A stretch of DNA of 64,000 nucleotides, taken from Litsea cubeba (lineage: Eukaryota; Streptophyta; Magnoliopsida; Laurales; Lauraceae). Location of the stretch: positions 60,326,106-60,390,105 of the forward strand of contig CM022949.1 of assembly GCA_012931725.1 (NCBI GenBank). Direction: 5' to 3'. Both the position numbers and the translations under genes were made by a program. This document shows positions 43,248-55,683 of this stretch, piece after piece (within the stretch, counting starts at the first letter, position 1; the number at the start of each line of letters is the position of its first letter). Below the pieces are notes generated by a model. It did not search any database, was not told the origin of the DNA, and worked only from the letters and a program-made list of their open reading frames with translations.

Positions 43248-43273
43248 CGTGGTTATCCACGGGGTTTTGCTAG
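43248..43273 (+). other. Helitron 3' terminal hairpin and CTAG end
   Basis: The stem CGTGG/CCACG closes a TTAT loop, with two further T-G wobble pairs possible. Nine bases later the element ends CTAG. This structure is the presumed termination signal for rolling-circle transposition. Confidence 0.72.
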
Positions 43274-44094
43274 TAAGAAAAGAAAGAATGGGTTTCAAAC
43301 CGGATCTGAAGTTGCATCTTGGTCCTTTAACCTGGTCAAGGGACGAAAACATATTCCAAGGCAAAACTAGACCATCCTTAGAAAGTAGTTCTGAATCTTC
43401 TGATTCTAGGCCCTGTTTGGTTTTCACTGAGAACTGATCCCTTTGCATCTCTAGTTGTGGTGTGTTTGGAGGGGGAGGTTGATCTCTTTTTTTTTTCCAC
43501 AAACACACATCAAACAAGTCTAGGGTAGTTTCAAACACAAGAAGTGTAGCGCAAACTCACACATTATGCCACTCCAACTCCCAGGTGGGTGAGGGTACAT
43601 TGACCATAGGTAGCCAAAGTGGATTAAAAAATAGCAAAAACATATAAGAGCCACACTTACAGCTCTCATTTAAATATGTTTCACTTTAAAAGTTGTTTAA
43701 ATGAAATTATTATCAATCTTCAACCCAAAAGTTTAGCAATTCTATAAATGCCTCAATTGGTCACTGTGGGTCTTCTGAAAGTCAAACCAAGATAGATGGT
43801 GGAACTAAGTGGAACCATGGGTATTCTAAGGGCACGTCTGGCAACCGTCAGCAAAGGGAATTCCTCGCACTTTTTCCGTGATCCCGTGGAAAATCCATGT
43901 TTGGTTACGCGCGAAAAATGGTGGCGAGGAGTCCCTACTTCTTTGTTTTCAAATACTTTCAATATCGGACCACCTCATCTGATTTGGTGAATCCACGCGT
44001 TAGTGGAATTACAGATGAACAATGACAAAGTGTGGATGAACAATAACAATGGCGTGAATGTCTAGGGTGCTGACTTTATATTTGGAAACCTGAT
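43274..44094. other. Unannotated stretch right of the Helitron
   Basis: No gene is recognised. GGCCCTGTTTGG at about 43411 and GGGCACGTCTGGCAAC near 43830 resemble words often found near ends of hAT-type miniature elements, but I could not pair ends. Confidence 0.4.
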
Positions 44095-44940
44095 TTTTAG
44101 ATCTGAACCATCTTCCACAACTATCTCAAGCACCTCAAACACAAATGAGAACATGACAATTAAGTTGAGCAGTGTACTATAGTTTGAGCTCCAACATGTA
44201 TCAGCAAATCGCTTGAGGCTAGTCTCCTGATTCAGACCCTATTTGCTTGAAAGTTCACCGCTCTAAAGCCCTTCAACAATTTTGGCAACTTATTTCTCTG
44301 GAAGAATGTCCTAATGTTTGCATGAGACTCCAACAATATTCAACACACTAGAAACCAAGTTAAAGAGCAAAGCAATCTGGGTGTGATTTTTTTACAACCG
44401 CGACAAGTGCCAATTGAAGCTGATGAGAAAATCAATGACCATAAAATACAAATCCGTTTTCCTTCATTATAAGTGTTTTAAGGTTGTCAAATTTACCATG
44501 CATATTACTCGCCCCATCATAACCTTGCCCACGCAATATCATTATACTCAATCCAGGCTTGGAAAATAGTGCTTCGGTTGCTGCCTAAGTGAAACAACTT
44601 TAGTTTCATTAACATGTACAATTCCAAAGAAACGCTCAATTACACATCCTTTCTTATCCACATAACACAGTACAACAACCATTTTCTTCGTAATAGATGC
44701 ATCATGAGATTTGCTTATCAAAATAGAAAATAATGTCTCTCCATGATCATTGATGATGGCATTGGTCCATCATTGGTTTCTCAATCGCAGCTGCAACCAC
44801 AATGTCTTTTTGGATATCAAGTGCGGTCGGTTTTAAGATTTTCAGGAGCATTTCTTAACACAACACTTTTAATAGCTTCATTGTGATTAGAAAGAAATTG
44901 CAATAATTCAAGAAAATTCCGCTAATTGTTTGAGTCTCTA
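44095..44940 (-). pseudogene. Decayed hAT transposase (ZMYM1/TTF-type zinc-finger family)
   Basis: Read on the minus strand in several frames, the order matches the family I know: a FLELLQFLSNHNEAI-like start near 44920, VVLRNAPENLK, then VDKKGCVIERFFGIVHVNE (about 44680-44600), RGQGYDGASNMHGKFDNLK (about 44535-44480), SHQLQLALVAV, and finally a LIVMFSFVFEVLEIV-like segment near 44110. At least four frameshifts and several stops separate the pieces. The RGQGYDGASNM block is diagnostic for this hAT-type family. It is an old remnant; ends and inverted repeats were not found. Confidence 0.8.
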
Positions 44941-45106
44941 GATTCATCATGACCTTGTCACGTTCCAAAACTGGATTACTACAACTATCCGATCTTGGGA
45001 TGCGAGGTGGAAATCAAATAATAAGTATTTTTCTCTCTGGATCCACGAGTGTATGGAGATTCAAATTTCATCACAAACATGAATATTTTTGCGGAAGCTT
45101 ATGTGG

Positions 45107-46860
45107 TGTTGCGACCCGGAGCCCATGGCCATCAGATTCCGTATCACACTCAATCGCCTAGCATAAAGCGATCATCACGTTGCCCATCATCAGACTGGTG
45201 TAAAACACAAATTGAAATAACATAGAGCTGGCATTAATAGGATAATTCATTTTCCAATTATGATCAAGTTACAAATTATAAAGGTGCATTAATTCCAACC
45301 TAAAGAATAGGCTAATAGATAAAATCCATGCAAGTAAAATAACTAAATACAGATACTACCCTAAGTGTAACGTACTTTTGTGCCAAGCTGACATCCAATT
45401 GACATCCCCGGCACCACCGACCTCAAATAACTACGGCCCCACAGTTGTCTCCTCGTGCTGCAGCTCAAGTAAGGTCCAACTACCTAGAGCACCAAAGGTG
45501 TAGTATATCAGACACGACGGCCTGACCGGTGATTAATAACAAAATAGAATATGTTTGCAGCAAAACATATTATAAACATGCTGATAAATATCAAGATGTG
45601 AAGGATATTAAAACTCGGCAAGTCATGCATAAACAAATAATAAAAGGCATGTAAAAGGATCAAGGTGCATGGACATGTATACTATCCAGTCCTAACAAAC
45701 CATATGGCAACCCACGTGAGCTATTTCTCTATCATTATTGTGTGTGGTGTGACCATGATAGAGCAGATTGCAAATACAAAATAGAGCATGGCACACCCTC
45801 GGCTACGTACGGCGTGGCGGCTACTCACGGTTGCTTGTGGAATGACCGGAGAGCCAATAGAGAAACCAACTGCAGCAACATAATAACAAATATAATCCAA
45901 ACCAAGACAAGATTGGCTTAACCAAGTAAGGGTCGAAGACTAGTGGTGCCGACTCGAGAATCTAAGACAAATGCGCTAACTGCGCACTACCTCAGAGGTG
46001 GTTGCTAGTGGTAGCTAGGATAGCGGAGACTACTCTTAGAACATATCAAATTCAACAAATCCAGCTAAATAGATTGAGTAGTCCATCGGGAATACAAAAT
46101 TGGCTAAACAAAGGTTAAACAGGTCAAATCTAGCAAATCGGGTGTTTTCGGGCACAAATAAGTAAAACAGTTTGATTAAGTTGAAAACAATTGTAAAAAT
46201 CAAGCCTAAGGTCTAGAAATCATCGGAAAGTATTCCGACAGGGAATGGTGTCCCAAAGGGATAAGTAGAGTAGATTTCGGATTCGGTGCTTCAGGACGGA
46301 CGCAGTGCGTAAACCTAGGATCTTGTCACCCTTGGGGATCAGAAATGGCAATGAATGCTCATTCGCCTCTAAGCATGACTTTCCAGACCAAACCATCCAT
46401 TCTAATTCCATGTATGGAGTCGGGTACAATGGGTAGCTAGCGTGTATGAGACAGACGATAATACACCGTGCATGCGAATAGACAAGTACAAGTAAAGTAA
46501 AAAATGGGGGTCGATTGACCAAACAAGTACGGAGCCCTTCTTACAAGTCCGATTCAGGTCCGAGAACTGCCATTGCCATGCTATGACATTGACGAAACGC
46601 TGTTATGCGTATTTAAGGTTTGGATATCAAGTATATGATACTTTATTGCTCTGTAATGTATGGACATCCTTAGGCCTTAAATATGCTCGTATTCTATTCA
46701 TTAACGTCCCTCGCATGCCTCCAGACAATTCCAAAAGTGTTAAACAACTCAAATACTCAATTTCGTTGTCTGAGGACCAAGTCAGAGCAACTCCGAGTTA
46801 AGTCCCAAAGTTCTAAGCCTAAGGTTCAAAGTTCTACTTGAGAGAACTATATTTAATCTT
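45107..46860 (-). repeat. Decayed chromovirus-type LTR in reverse orientation (borders uncertain)
   Basis: It starts TGTTGCGACCCGGAGCCC, comparable to TGTCACGCCCCGAGCCC at the edge of the clear solo LTR at 55879. It shares the word GTGGTGCCGACTC (45947; also 56795), whose reverse resembles GAGTCGGCA in the Tekay LTRs, and AAGCCTAAGGTCT near 46203 versus AAGCCTACGGTCT at 57083. No matching right end or target duplication was found, so the extent is approximate. Confidence 0.45.
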
Positions 46861-47073
46861 CCTCGAATTGGTCCAATTTAGAGGGGGCAACAATGGCCCT
46901 AAATTGGGGTGCACGAGTCCCAAGAACCAACCAAGAAAGTTGGGGAAGGATGCCGGAGCAATTGGGCTCATATAACCAGATCAACCTTTTCATGCATAAA
47001 CGAAAATTAGCCTTTTTCTCTAACTTTCATTGTAAATGTGTTAAAAAAGAGACATAATTTGAATTTTGAATTA

Positions 47074-47195
47074 CGTGAAAGGCGAATTTCATTTGCTTGC
47101 CATGAAATGCGATGTTTTTGCTGTGAAAAGCGATTTTATATTTGCTTTGAGAGGTGATTTTTGTTGCCGTGAGAGGCGATTTATAATTCTCATCG
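47074..47195 (+). repeat. Degenerate minisatellite, 22-27-bp units
   Basis: About five units of the form GTGARAGGCGATTT plus a T-rich tail follow each other. It lies in the otherwise unannotated stretch 46861-47507. A minus-strand frame through it is low-complexity and probably not a gene. Confidence 0.7.
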
Positions 47196-48683
47196 AAAAA
47201 GACGAGACTTGTGATTTTTGTGTCACTTAAAAAAATACAAACACGACAAGAATAAAGAAAAAGGAAATCGACTTCACAGGAGTTTGTGGGGACTCGTTCA
47301 GATTGACGATTGCAAACCATGTTTGGGCTTCGCCGTCATCCTTTTGATGGTAACATGGGATGCTTTTGATTCTTTGGCTCTTGATCCTCAGATTTTTAGA
47401 GGATAAGGATCAAATAGAGATCCTATATTCAATAAAATTTCAAGTAGATGAGCTAGGAGCCGCGTCTAAGCCATGGAGAGAGAAGGAGAGGGCCTTGGGT
47501 GGGTGGATGATCGGTCCCCAAGTGTAGGGTGGGATTGTAGTAATAAAACTGGTGATACCAGGTCGATCCACATGGAGCTTTAAAAATAAGGCTTTCCAAC
47601 TTTGTCACCTGCCCTAAAAATCTAATTTTAGCCTAAAATTTAGAAAAGTACATTCATCATTCCTACTTTAAATTAAAATTAAATACATTTCCAAAAATAA
47701 AAATTCCTAAATCTAAAATCAATCACAAGTTGCTACAAAAGAACACAAAAATTAGAAACAAGCCAAAAATAAATCTTACCAAAAATAAAACTAAGACGAT
47801 AAATTAGAAACAAAATAAACATAAGTTAGAAACCAAATCAATCAAAACATGCTCAACAAGAAACTTCCTACGTTAAAATCTTTAATTAACAAAAATTAGA
47901 AAGATATTTTATTTCTGAAAATCATCTAAACAATCAAAAACACAAAAATAGAAACAAATCCTAAAGTTAGAAAGTTAGTAATGCAATGTATGCCATGAGA
48001 TGTTAGAAAATTCTAAGTCTAGAAAACTAGTATGCAAGGCTGTTTTTATGCATGATTTTTTTCCTAATTTAATGCAACCTAAAACTGAGTTTAATGGCTG
48101 GGTTTTGAACTACAATGATGCATGAATCAAATAAAAAAAAAAAAAACAAAAGTGGAAAACGATTTCAAACGAATGAGATATGAGTTTATGAACATGACCT
48201 AAAAAAAAAAAACCGTGCAGAAATTTGCGCACAGGTGGGTCTGACCAGCCATGTTTGAGCCACGGGTTCACTATCTTTCCAAATTTATTTTTTTCTTGAA
48301 ATTCTGGGGTTTGAAAATACACTCATCAAACTTTAATTTCCCCGAGTTTCATCGAAAAATAATGTGTTTTGATCAGGTTTCTAATCGCAAACTTTTCACA
48401 CAAACTCTATTCTGAAATTCTTGCAACAATGTGCTGAATTGTGCACTCTATGTTGGGATCCGAATTTCCAAAAAATATTTGGCCGAAATTATTGACTGAA
48501 ATCTCTGATTTTTCTTGCTTATTCAATTTAAAACTCCGATTCCAGCAACTTAAATATATCTAAACTCCACCAATATGAATATGCATGCAACGCTAACTAG
48601 TTCCAACCATAAACTATGCATAAAAATTCACATAAACAAATAAGAAGCATAAGAAGAAAAGATAATAGCAAGTGCTTGAATTT

Positions 48684-48815
48684 AAATGTGTAGTGAAAAA
48701 AAAATAAATGTGTGGATTGCATAAAATTAAATGTGTGGCATTAACAATAAATTAAATGTGTGGATTTTTCAATAAATGTAAATGTGTGGGAATTGCAATA
48801 AAAATAAATGTGTGA
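48684..48815 (+). repeat. AAATGTGTGG minisatellite inside the solo LTR
   Basis: Six copies of AAATGTGTGG or near variants occur at 23-27-bp spacing (48684, 48706, 48729, 48753, about 48780 and 48806) with A/T-rich spacers. Confidence 0.85.
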
Positions 48816-49275
48816 TAAGTGTGCTCTGTTTTTATTCTCAAACCAGGTTCATAATTACAGTTTTCATGCCCTTAGGATCTTGGGTTGTCAATACAAGAAC
48901 AACGACAAATGAAACACAATTCAAGCATTAATCACATAAGAAAAAGAATAAAAAAAATCACACTTTTACTAATATGCAATGTTTTTACATAAAAGATGGA
49001 GAATTACAAAAAAATAATTAACAATTACATACTAGGATGAAAGGAACCTCTCTAGTTGAAGCATCAAGTTAGGACAATCCTTCTTGAAGAGAGATGAGCT
49101 ATGGTAGAGAAAGGAGATGGGTAGAATGGTGGAGGAATTACACTAGTGAGGGAGCTTTTTCCTTCATGAAAGGGAGTGGACGTCCAAACCCTTCTTTAAA
49201 TAGGGTATGGGCTGCCCTATTCTTTCTCCCTAGTCCCTACTTTGTTGCAAGAATCTTCTTCACTTATAGTAAGTC

Positions 49276-50766
49276 TGTTAGTGCCACATTTTCATGTGCA
49301 CTGTTTTTATTGTCAATTCCGTGCCAAAGAGTTCCGAAGACATTGTCTCTTAAGTACTTCAAAGAAGATTCAATTCAAAAGATCTGTCAAAGCTTTTTAG
49401 AAAGGCCAGGTTTCGTCAAAGATCAACATCAAAATGTGCCAACCAAGATCAGGTAATTGGGACCGAAACCATACACCTTAGTGACCCTAAAAACGCTAGG
49501 CTAAACTGTTATTTTGATAGGTTTTTAGAAGATTTTTTTGAGCTTGTTTAAAACTAAAAAATGACCCCAGATTTCGGCCAGCCAACCTCATGCGGTTAGC
49601 TGTTCACCCCCTAAGTCCACCTGTCCTAAGGCATCCAACATGATCATAACACCAGGTCACATTAAGGCTTAGAAAGCATAAGTATGTATAGAAACTTAAC
49701 AATAAACAATGTTTTATAAATTAATAAAAAAATGTGAAGTTGTCAAAACCGGTGTGCTTTTGATTTCTTTAATACTTTTTCCTACAAAAGTTCCCTCTTA
49801 TTCATACTCATGAAGGCCTCACAAAAACATTGCTTTTGTCATGTTTTTTTTTTTTTTATCAAATTTCAAACGTTGGAATAGTGTTCCTGTCAGGTACACC
49901 CTACCATGTTTTAAGTGACCGTTGGAACTATCCGTTGGATTTTTTCTATAAATACCTAAAGCTCATTTTCAACATCAAGGAGTCCAATTCTTGAAGAGCC
50001 TTTGTTCTAAATTCTTGTAAACCTTTCCCAAGCTCTCAAAGCTTCTTCCAAACACACTTAGATTCTATCTTGAAAAATCCAAGGGCTTACTTAGCTCTAA
50101 GGAGTGTGCTTTGAGAAGCCAAATCTAGGGTATCCTAATCCCTAAAGCTATCTCTCATTTCTGCCCTATAAATCAAACCTCTACAACTTGGTTGTGCATC
50201 TCAATGGAGTTTCATCATCAACACCAAGCTAGCTGCAAGAGGTAAAAAGCTTCGATCACGGTCAAAAGCTTCCTCGAACACTTTCTATCTTCATCAAAGG
50301 CAAGTGTTCGCCCTCCATTCAAATTTATATCTTTGTGACAGTGGATTGAATCTGTGTGTGTCAACCACTCTAAAAAATTGTGTGTGGGGATTAGATCTGT
50401 GTGATCGAACCTCAGTAACAAAATTGAGTTAGAATCAGTACTTGTGTAGTTTGATTCTTTATAGTGGAACCAAGGGACTGTGTGACCCTTGAGAGTGGAT
50501 GTAGGTCTATGTGACTGAACCACTATAAATCTCTTGTGCCATTTTATCTCTTGTGCTTACTATCTTGTTTCAAATTAGAGTGTCTCTGATTATTTAAGCA
50601 CACACACATTGAACTTATAATTCAAACAAGTTATTTTGTTATGTGTGATTATTATTCCAAGTTGAGATTAAAATTGGGCTAATAAGTTTAAAATTGGCAT
50701 TAGAATTCCTTTTGTCCTATTCACCCCCCCTCTAGGACTTATTCATTGAACCTAGTTACACTTTCA
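49276..50766 (+). repeat. Copia element 5' LTR (1,491 bp)
   Basis: It begins TGTTAGTGCC and ends CTTTCA. TATA is at 49946-49954. The terminal bases TGTTAG and CTTTCA match those of the gag-only element. Confidence 0.94.
49946..49954 (+). promoter_or_regulatory. TATA box of the copia element
   Basis: CTATAAATA lies about 670 bp into the LTR; the 3' LTR copy is at 61083-61091. Confidence 0.7.
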
Positions 50767-50768
50767 GT

Positions 50769-50780
50769 TGGTATCAGAGC
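50769..50780 (+). promoter_or_regulatory. Primer binding site, initiator-Met tRNA (copia)
   Basis: TGGTATCAGAGC begins two bases after the 5' LTR. Confidence 0.95.
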
Positions 50781-50840
50781 AGGGTTACTCCCTAAAGGTT
50801 TAATAACCCGGAGTAGATCTACTTCGTTTTACTAGTGCCA

Positions 50841-51470
50841 ATGTCTAATCCAGAAGGTAGTGCTATAAACAAACCTCCATTGTTTGATGGTACAAACTAT
50901 GCCTTTTGGAAAACTTGAATGACCGTCTTCATCAAACCTCTTAACGGAGATGTGTGAGATACTGTAGAGGATGGATGGACTCCTCCTACAGTCACAGATA
51001 CAGATGGCACTGTCCAGCCTCTTGCAAAGGCAAAATGGACAGTTGATCATAAGGCACTGAGAGACAACAATGCAAAGGCATTGAATGCCATAACTTGTGC
51101 CTTGAATGCTTAAGAGTACAAAAAGATTATGACATGTACTACAGCTAAACAAGCTTGGGATATTTTGGAAACAAATTACGAAGGAACAACCATTGTCAAA
51201 AGAGCCAAGCTCCAAATGTTGACTTCTCAATTCGAATCTTTAAGAATGAGGGAAGATGAAATGTTCGATGAATTTCGAACTAAGCTAATGGTAATTGTTA
51301 ATGAGATGTGGTCACTTGGTGAACAAATTCTTGAAGGCAAGATTTGTAGCAAAATCCTTAGATCCCTTCTTGATAGATTTCACCCCAAAGTGACCTCTAT
51401 AGAAGAATACAATGACCCAGAAACTATGAAAGTTGAAGAATTATCTTTAATATTAGAACTTTTGAGTTAA
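50841..51470 (+). pseudogene. gag: Copia gag, capsid-like part (three stops, then frameshift)
   Basis: The ATG at 50841 starts MSNPEGSAINKPPLFDGTNY. The copia Gag (UBN2-type) signature follows: TAKQAWDILETNYEGT, a FESLRMREDEMFDEF segment and an ILRSLLDRFHPKVTSIEE segment. In-frame stops are a TGA at 50916, a TGA at 50955 and a TAA at 51111. They fit C-to-T or G-to-A changes of Arg, Trp and Gln codons. Near 51466 the homology moves to another frame, consistent with loss of one base. Confidence 0.88.
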
Positions 51471-52576
51471 AGTTAAATAATGCTTCTAATAAATCCAAAG
51501 ATAAGAAATCAATTGCTTTAAAAACCTCTCAATCAACTCAATCTAAAGGAGAATCAGATAATGATGAAGAAAGTGATAATGAAGATATTTCTCTTCTCAC
51601 TAAGAAATTTATAAGACATTTTAAGAAAAATAATTCAAATTTTAAATTCTTTAATACAAATAAAAACAAAAGCATTTCTTCATTTAAGAGTCAAGAAAGA
51701 AAAGTCAAAAGCTATAACTGTAAAAAACTTGGACATATATCTTCTGAGTGTCTAATGGAAAGGAAGAAAAAGACACTTATGGCAACATGGGATGACTCAT
51801 CTGAATCAGAGTCAGAATCAGATGAATCACATCGAGATGAAACAGAAAATTACACTATTTTAATGGCTCGAAGTTTATGTGATCCATAAGTTGAGACATC
51901 TGAAAAATCTCATTTTGAGAAATCTGAGGATGAATATAAAAATTCAGATATTGAAGAATTTGAAGAAGAACCAGAATCTGAATATGATGGCTCAGATAAT
52001 GAAGACAATGATGAAATTCTTCAAAAATCATATAACAGACTCTATGATGAGAGCTGCAAGTTAATTAATATCATAAGAAAACAAGAAGCAAAGAATAAAG
52101 TTTTAAAAGACAATGTTAAAACCTTAACAGGTGAAATTAATGTCTTAACCAATGATCTTAACGAAACCAACTCTATATTTCAAATTGCCAGTGAATACAT
52201 AAGAAATCATAAGAAAGAAACTGATACTCTAAAAGAGGTAATCACTAATTTAAAAAAGGAAATCACCCATCTAATATGGTATAAAGAAAAATATGAGTAT
52301 TCTTTTACTCATGGAGAAGAAAATTTTGAAAAACCATTTAGAATGGGTAAATATCAAAGAGACAAAACTGAGCTGGGGTACAACAAAGAATCAAAACAAA
52401 ACCCCAATGTCTCTAATAAATTTATAAAAGGAAAGGCTTCCTCTATTAATCAAAACATTCCTAAAGTTATATATAATTCTTATGAAAGAAAAAGATATAT
52501 CAAATATGACTAGAAAAAGGAACCAACTAAAAAGAAAAACTCAGGCAATTTATTTTTTTCTCAAAAACTAAATGAA
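51471..52576 (+). pseudogene. Copia gag C-terminal part: zinc knuckle, acidic region, coiled coil
   Basis: In the new frame (same as the protease frame downstream) there is a Lys/Ser-rich stretch and a zinc-knuckle relic at 51710-51751, where the first Cys of C-X2-C is Ser. A Ser/Glu/Asp-rich region and a coiled coil (about 52050-52280) follow, with a KTELGYN motif near 52368 like the gag-only ORF. Stops are a TAA near 51887 and a TAG near 52511. The architecture parallels 36362-37792. Confidence 0.75.
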
Positions 52577-53656
52577 TTGATGAAACAAATTTATCAGCTA
52601 AAAACTCAATTCTATAATCATTCTAAAAATATTTTATCTACAAAAAGGAACCCAAAGATATCTTTTCTTCAATATGAGTCTCTAGGTCATAGAGGAACTT
52701 CTCACACACAAAGGTATATGTGGGTAGCTAAAAGTCTACTTGTTCACACAGCTCTTAAAGCTAGAGACCAATCTGTATGGTTCTTAGATAGTGGGTGCTC
52801 TAGACACATGACTGGGGATAAAACACTCTTCTCCAAATTAAATAATTATGATGGTGGAACTGTCACTTTTGGTGATGGTAATATTGCTAAAGTTATAGGA
52901 AATGGCACTCTGAATGTTCCCAACTTGCCTAAAATAGAAGATGTTTTATGTGTTGATGGTTTGAAACATAACTTGCTTAGCATTTCACAAATTTGTGATA
53001 AAAACCATGCTGTCTTCTTTACTAGTCATGGTTGTGAGATTTTAAAAAATGGTAAAGTGATTCTAAGAGGTCTTAGAAATCAAGAAAACTGTTATGTTGT
53101 TGGTAATCACAAAGAAGCATCCAGTTCAGCCTGTTACATAGCTCATCTTGATGAAGCCCAACTATGGCATCAAAGGCTTGGACATGTGAACCATAGAGAC
53201 TTGTCCAATTTAAACAAGTATGTAAAGGGCCTTCCAAAAATTAGCAGGAAGTCAAAAACAGTTTGTGGAGAGTGTCAAAAAGGTAAACAAATCAGAAACT
53301 TTCACAAAAAGACTAAGTCCTTGAAGACTTCTAGATCCTTAGAGCTTCTCCATATGGACTTGGTTGGTCCAACAAAGAAAGAGAGTAGAGGTGGCAAAAA
53401 ATACTTCCTTGTTATTGTTGATGATTATTCCAGATTTACTTGGGTTGCATTCTTGAGGGAAGAATCTGATGCATATGCTGAATTCAAAAAGATAGTGAAA
53501 AGAATTCAAGTTGAAAAAGGAAGAGCAGTTGCTAAAATAAGAAGTGATCATGGTGGTGAATTTGAAAATACTAGATTTGAAAAATACTGTGATACCCTAA
53601 AACTCCTCAACAAAATGGAGTTGCTGAAAGAAAAAATTGGGTTTTACAAGAGATAG
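52577..53656 (+). pseudogene. Copia protease and integrase N-terminal half
   Basis: Protease has WFLDSGCSRHMTGD at about 52782. A GAG-pre-integrase zinc region follows (LWHQRLGHVNHRD at 53162, then VCGECQKGKQ). The integrase core shows the first Asp (LLHMDLVGP, 53346) and the second (SDHGGEFEN, near 53550). Just after, about 53590-53610, bases that normally encode the stretch before the catalytic Glu are missing and the frame shifts. The last ~20 codons of this frame are out of register. Confidence 0.9.
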
Positions 53657-54240
53657 CCACAGTTATGCTTCATGGAAAGAAACTCCCTAGAGATCTATGG
53701 GCTGAAACAGTGAATACAGCTTGTTACATCATAAACATGGTTTACTTGAGAACTGGCTTGAACAAAACTCCTTATGAATTATGGCATGAGAAAAAGCCAA
53801 ACATTAGCTACTTTAAAACTTTTGGTAGTAAATGTTATATTCTCAAGGATAGAGAACATTTGAGTAAATTTGACTCAAAAAGTGATGAAGGCATTTTTAT
53901 TAGCTATTCTCAAAACAGTCATGCATACAGAGTTTTGAACACAAACACTGGAGCCATACAAGAATCCATAAATGTTGTCATTGATGACAAATTAAAAGAT
54001 TCCAGTAATCAAGAAAACCCTGATAATGATGAGATAGAAGTCCCAACAGCTAAGCTGGAGGAGCCTCTAATCTCTAAGGACTTGGTAAATATGAAACATC
54101 ATCCTATGGACCAAATTCTAGGAGATCCTTTGGTTGGTGTCAAGACTAGAAGGCAATTGGAAAATATTGTTAGTTATCTTTGTTTTACTTCTATCATTGA
54201 ACCTAAAACTATTAATGAAGCTTTCTCTGATGATTGTTGA
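53610..54240 (+). pseudogene. Copia integrase C-terminal half and linker to RT
   Basis: In the shifted frame the integrase resumes with the catalytic-Glu region (QQNGVAERKN near 53610), then LPRDLWAETVNTACYIINM, YELWHEKKPNISYFKTFG and a domain to about 53960. A variable linker follows, with VGVKTRRQLENIVSY. A TGA at 54238-54240 replaces what is normally a Trp codon just before RT. Confidence 0.88.
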
Positions 54241-55683
54241 ATAAATGCTATGCAAGAAGAGCTAAATCAATTTACTAGAAATGAAGTATGGGAATTAGTA
54301 CCTAGGCCTATTGACAAAAATATTGTAGGTACCAAATGGATTTTCAAAAATAAACTTGATGAAAATGGTACCATAGTTAGAAATAAGGCCAGACTGGTTG
54401 CCACGGGATATTCCCAAATTGAAGGAATAGACTCTGAAGAAACATTTGCTCCTGTTGCTAGACTTGAATCCATTAGAATCTTACTTGCCATTGCTTGCTC
54501 TTTGAAATTTAAATTATATCAAATGGATGTGAAAAGTGCATTTCTAAATGGCATATTAGAAGAAGTTTATGTTGAGCAACCTAAAGGGTTTGAAGATCCT
54601 AAGGAGCCTAATCATGTGTATTATCTTAAAAAGGCTCTCTATGGTCTTAAACAAGCTCCTAGAGCTTGGTATGAAAGACTCACTCAATTTTTGATTGATC
54701 ACAATTTTGAAGGGGGAAGTAATGATAAAACTCTATTTATTCAAAGAATAAATGACACTATTTTGATTGCTCAAATCTATGTTGATGATATTGTGTTTGG
54801 ATCTACTTGTAATGATTTAACAGAAAGATTTGCTAATCTTATGAAATCTGAATTTGAGATGAGCATGGTTGGCGAACTTAATTTCTTTTTAGGATTACAA
54901 ATAAAACAACTAACTGATAGAATGTTTATTTCGCAGACCAAGTATGCTAAAGAATTGGTCAAAAGGTTTGGATTAGATTCAGCCAAGCACATGAACACAC
55001 CCATGAGCACAACTCTCAAATTATCTAAGGATATGAGTGGTAAGAATGTTGATCCTAGTTTGTATAGAAGCATGATAGGGAGCCTATTATATCTTACAGC
55101 TAGTAGACCTGATATTGCTTTCAGTGTAAGAGCTTGTGCCAGATATCAATCTGATCCCAAAGAAGCTCATTTGAAAGCTGTTAAGAGAATCATTAGATAT
55201 GTTTCAAGGACTTCAGGATATGGCTTATGGTATCCATGTAATTCATCTACTTATATTGCTGGATACTCAGATGCCGATTGGGCTGGAAATGTGAATGATA
55301 GAAAATCGACTAGTGGTGGTTGCTTCTACCTAGGAAACTGTCTAGTTACTTGGCACAGCGAGAAACAGTCATCCATTTCCCTATCCACAGCTGAAGCAGA
55401 ATATATAGCAGCTGAAAGTGGTTGTACTCAAATGTTATGGATGAAACAAATGCTGAAAGACCATGGTATTGAACAAGGTAGCATGAATTTGTATTGTGAT
55501 AACACCAGTGCTATTAATATTTCCAAAAATCATGTCCAACACTCTAGAACTAAGCATATTGATATTAGACATCATTTCATTAGAGAATTGGTTGAAGAGG
55601 GAGTCATAGTTTTGGACCATATTTCTACTGAGAAACAACTTGCAGATATTTTGACAAAACCATTGGATGTTTCAAAATTTTGA
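54241..55683 (+). pseudogene. Copia reverse transcriptase and RNase H (open)
   Basis: An uninterrupted 477-codon frame holds RT motifs (NEVWELVPRP, TKWIFKNKLDENG, FAPVARLESIRILLA, YVDDIVFGST at 54778) and RNase H (YSDADWAGNVNDRKSTSG, then LSTAEAEYIAAESGC and RTKHIDIRHHF). It ends at LDVSKF with a TGA. RT-RNase H itself looks undamaged, but the upstream stop at 54238 cuts it from the polyprotein. Confidence 0.93.

Larger units (their letters stand above)
34117..43273 (+). mobile_element. Non-autonomous Helitron carrying a minisatellite
   Basis: The left end is TCTATATTACTAAAGGG after an A (34116). The right end is a small hairpin (43248-43261) followed by GGGTTTTGCTAG and then T (43274). These are the classical Helitron signs: 5' TC, 3' hairpin plus CTRR, insertion between A and T, no terminal inverted repeats and no target duplication. 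Without the 7.2-kb insertion at 34480-41714 it is about 1.9 kb. It has no Rep/helicase gene, so it would depend on an autonomous partner. An ACACGTGGCA word near the left end is also common in plant Helitrons. The interior is nearly all minisatellite. Confidence 0.72.

Noticed and set aside
46220..46522. Minus-strand 100-codon frame
   Set aside because: No domain, within the decayed LTR-like stretch, no conserved start context.
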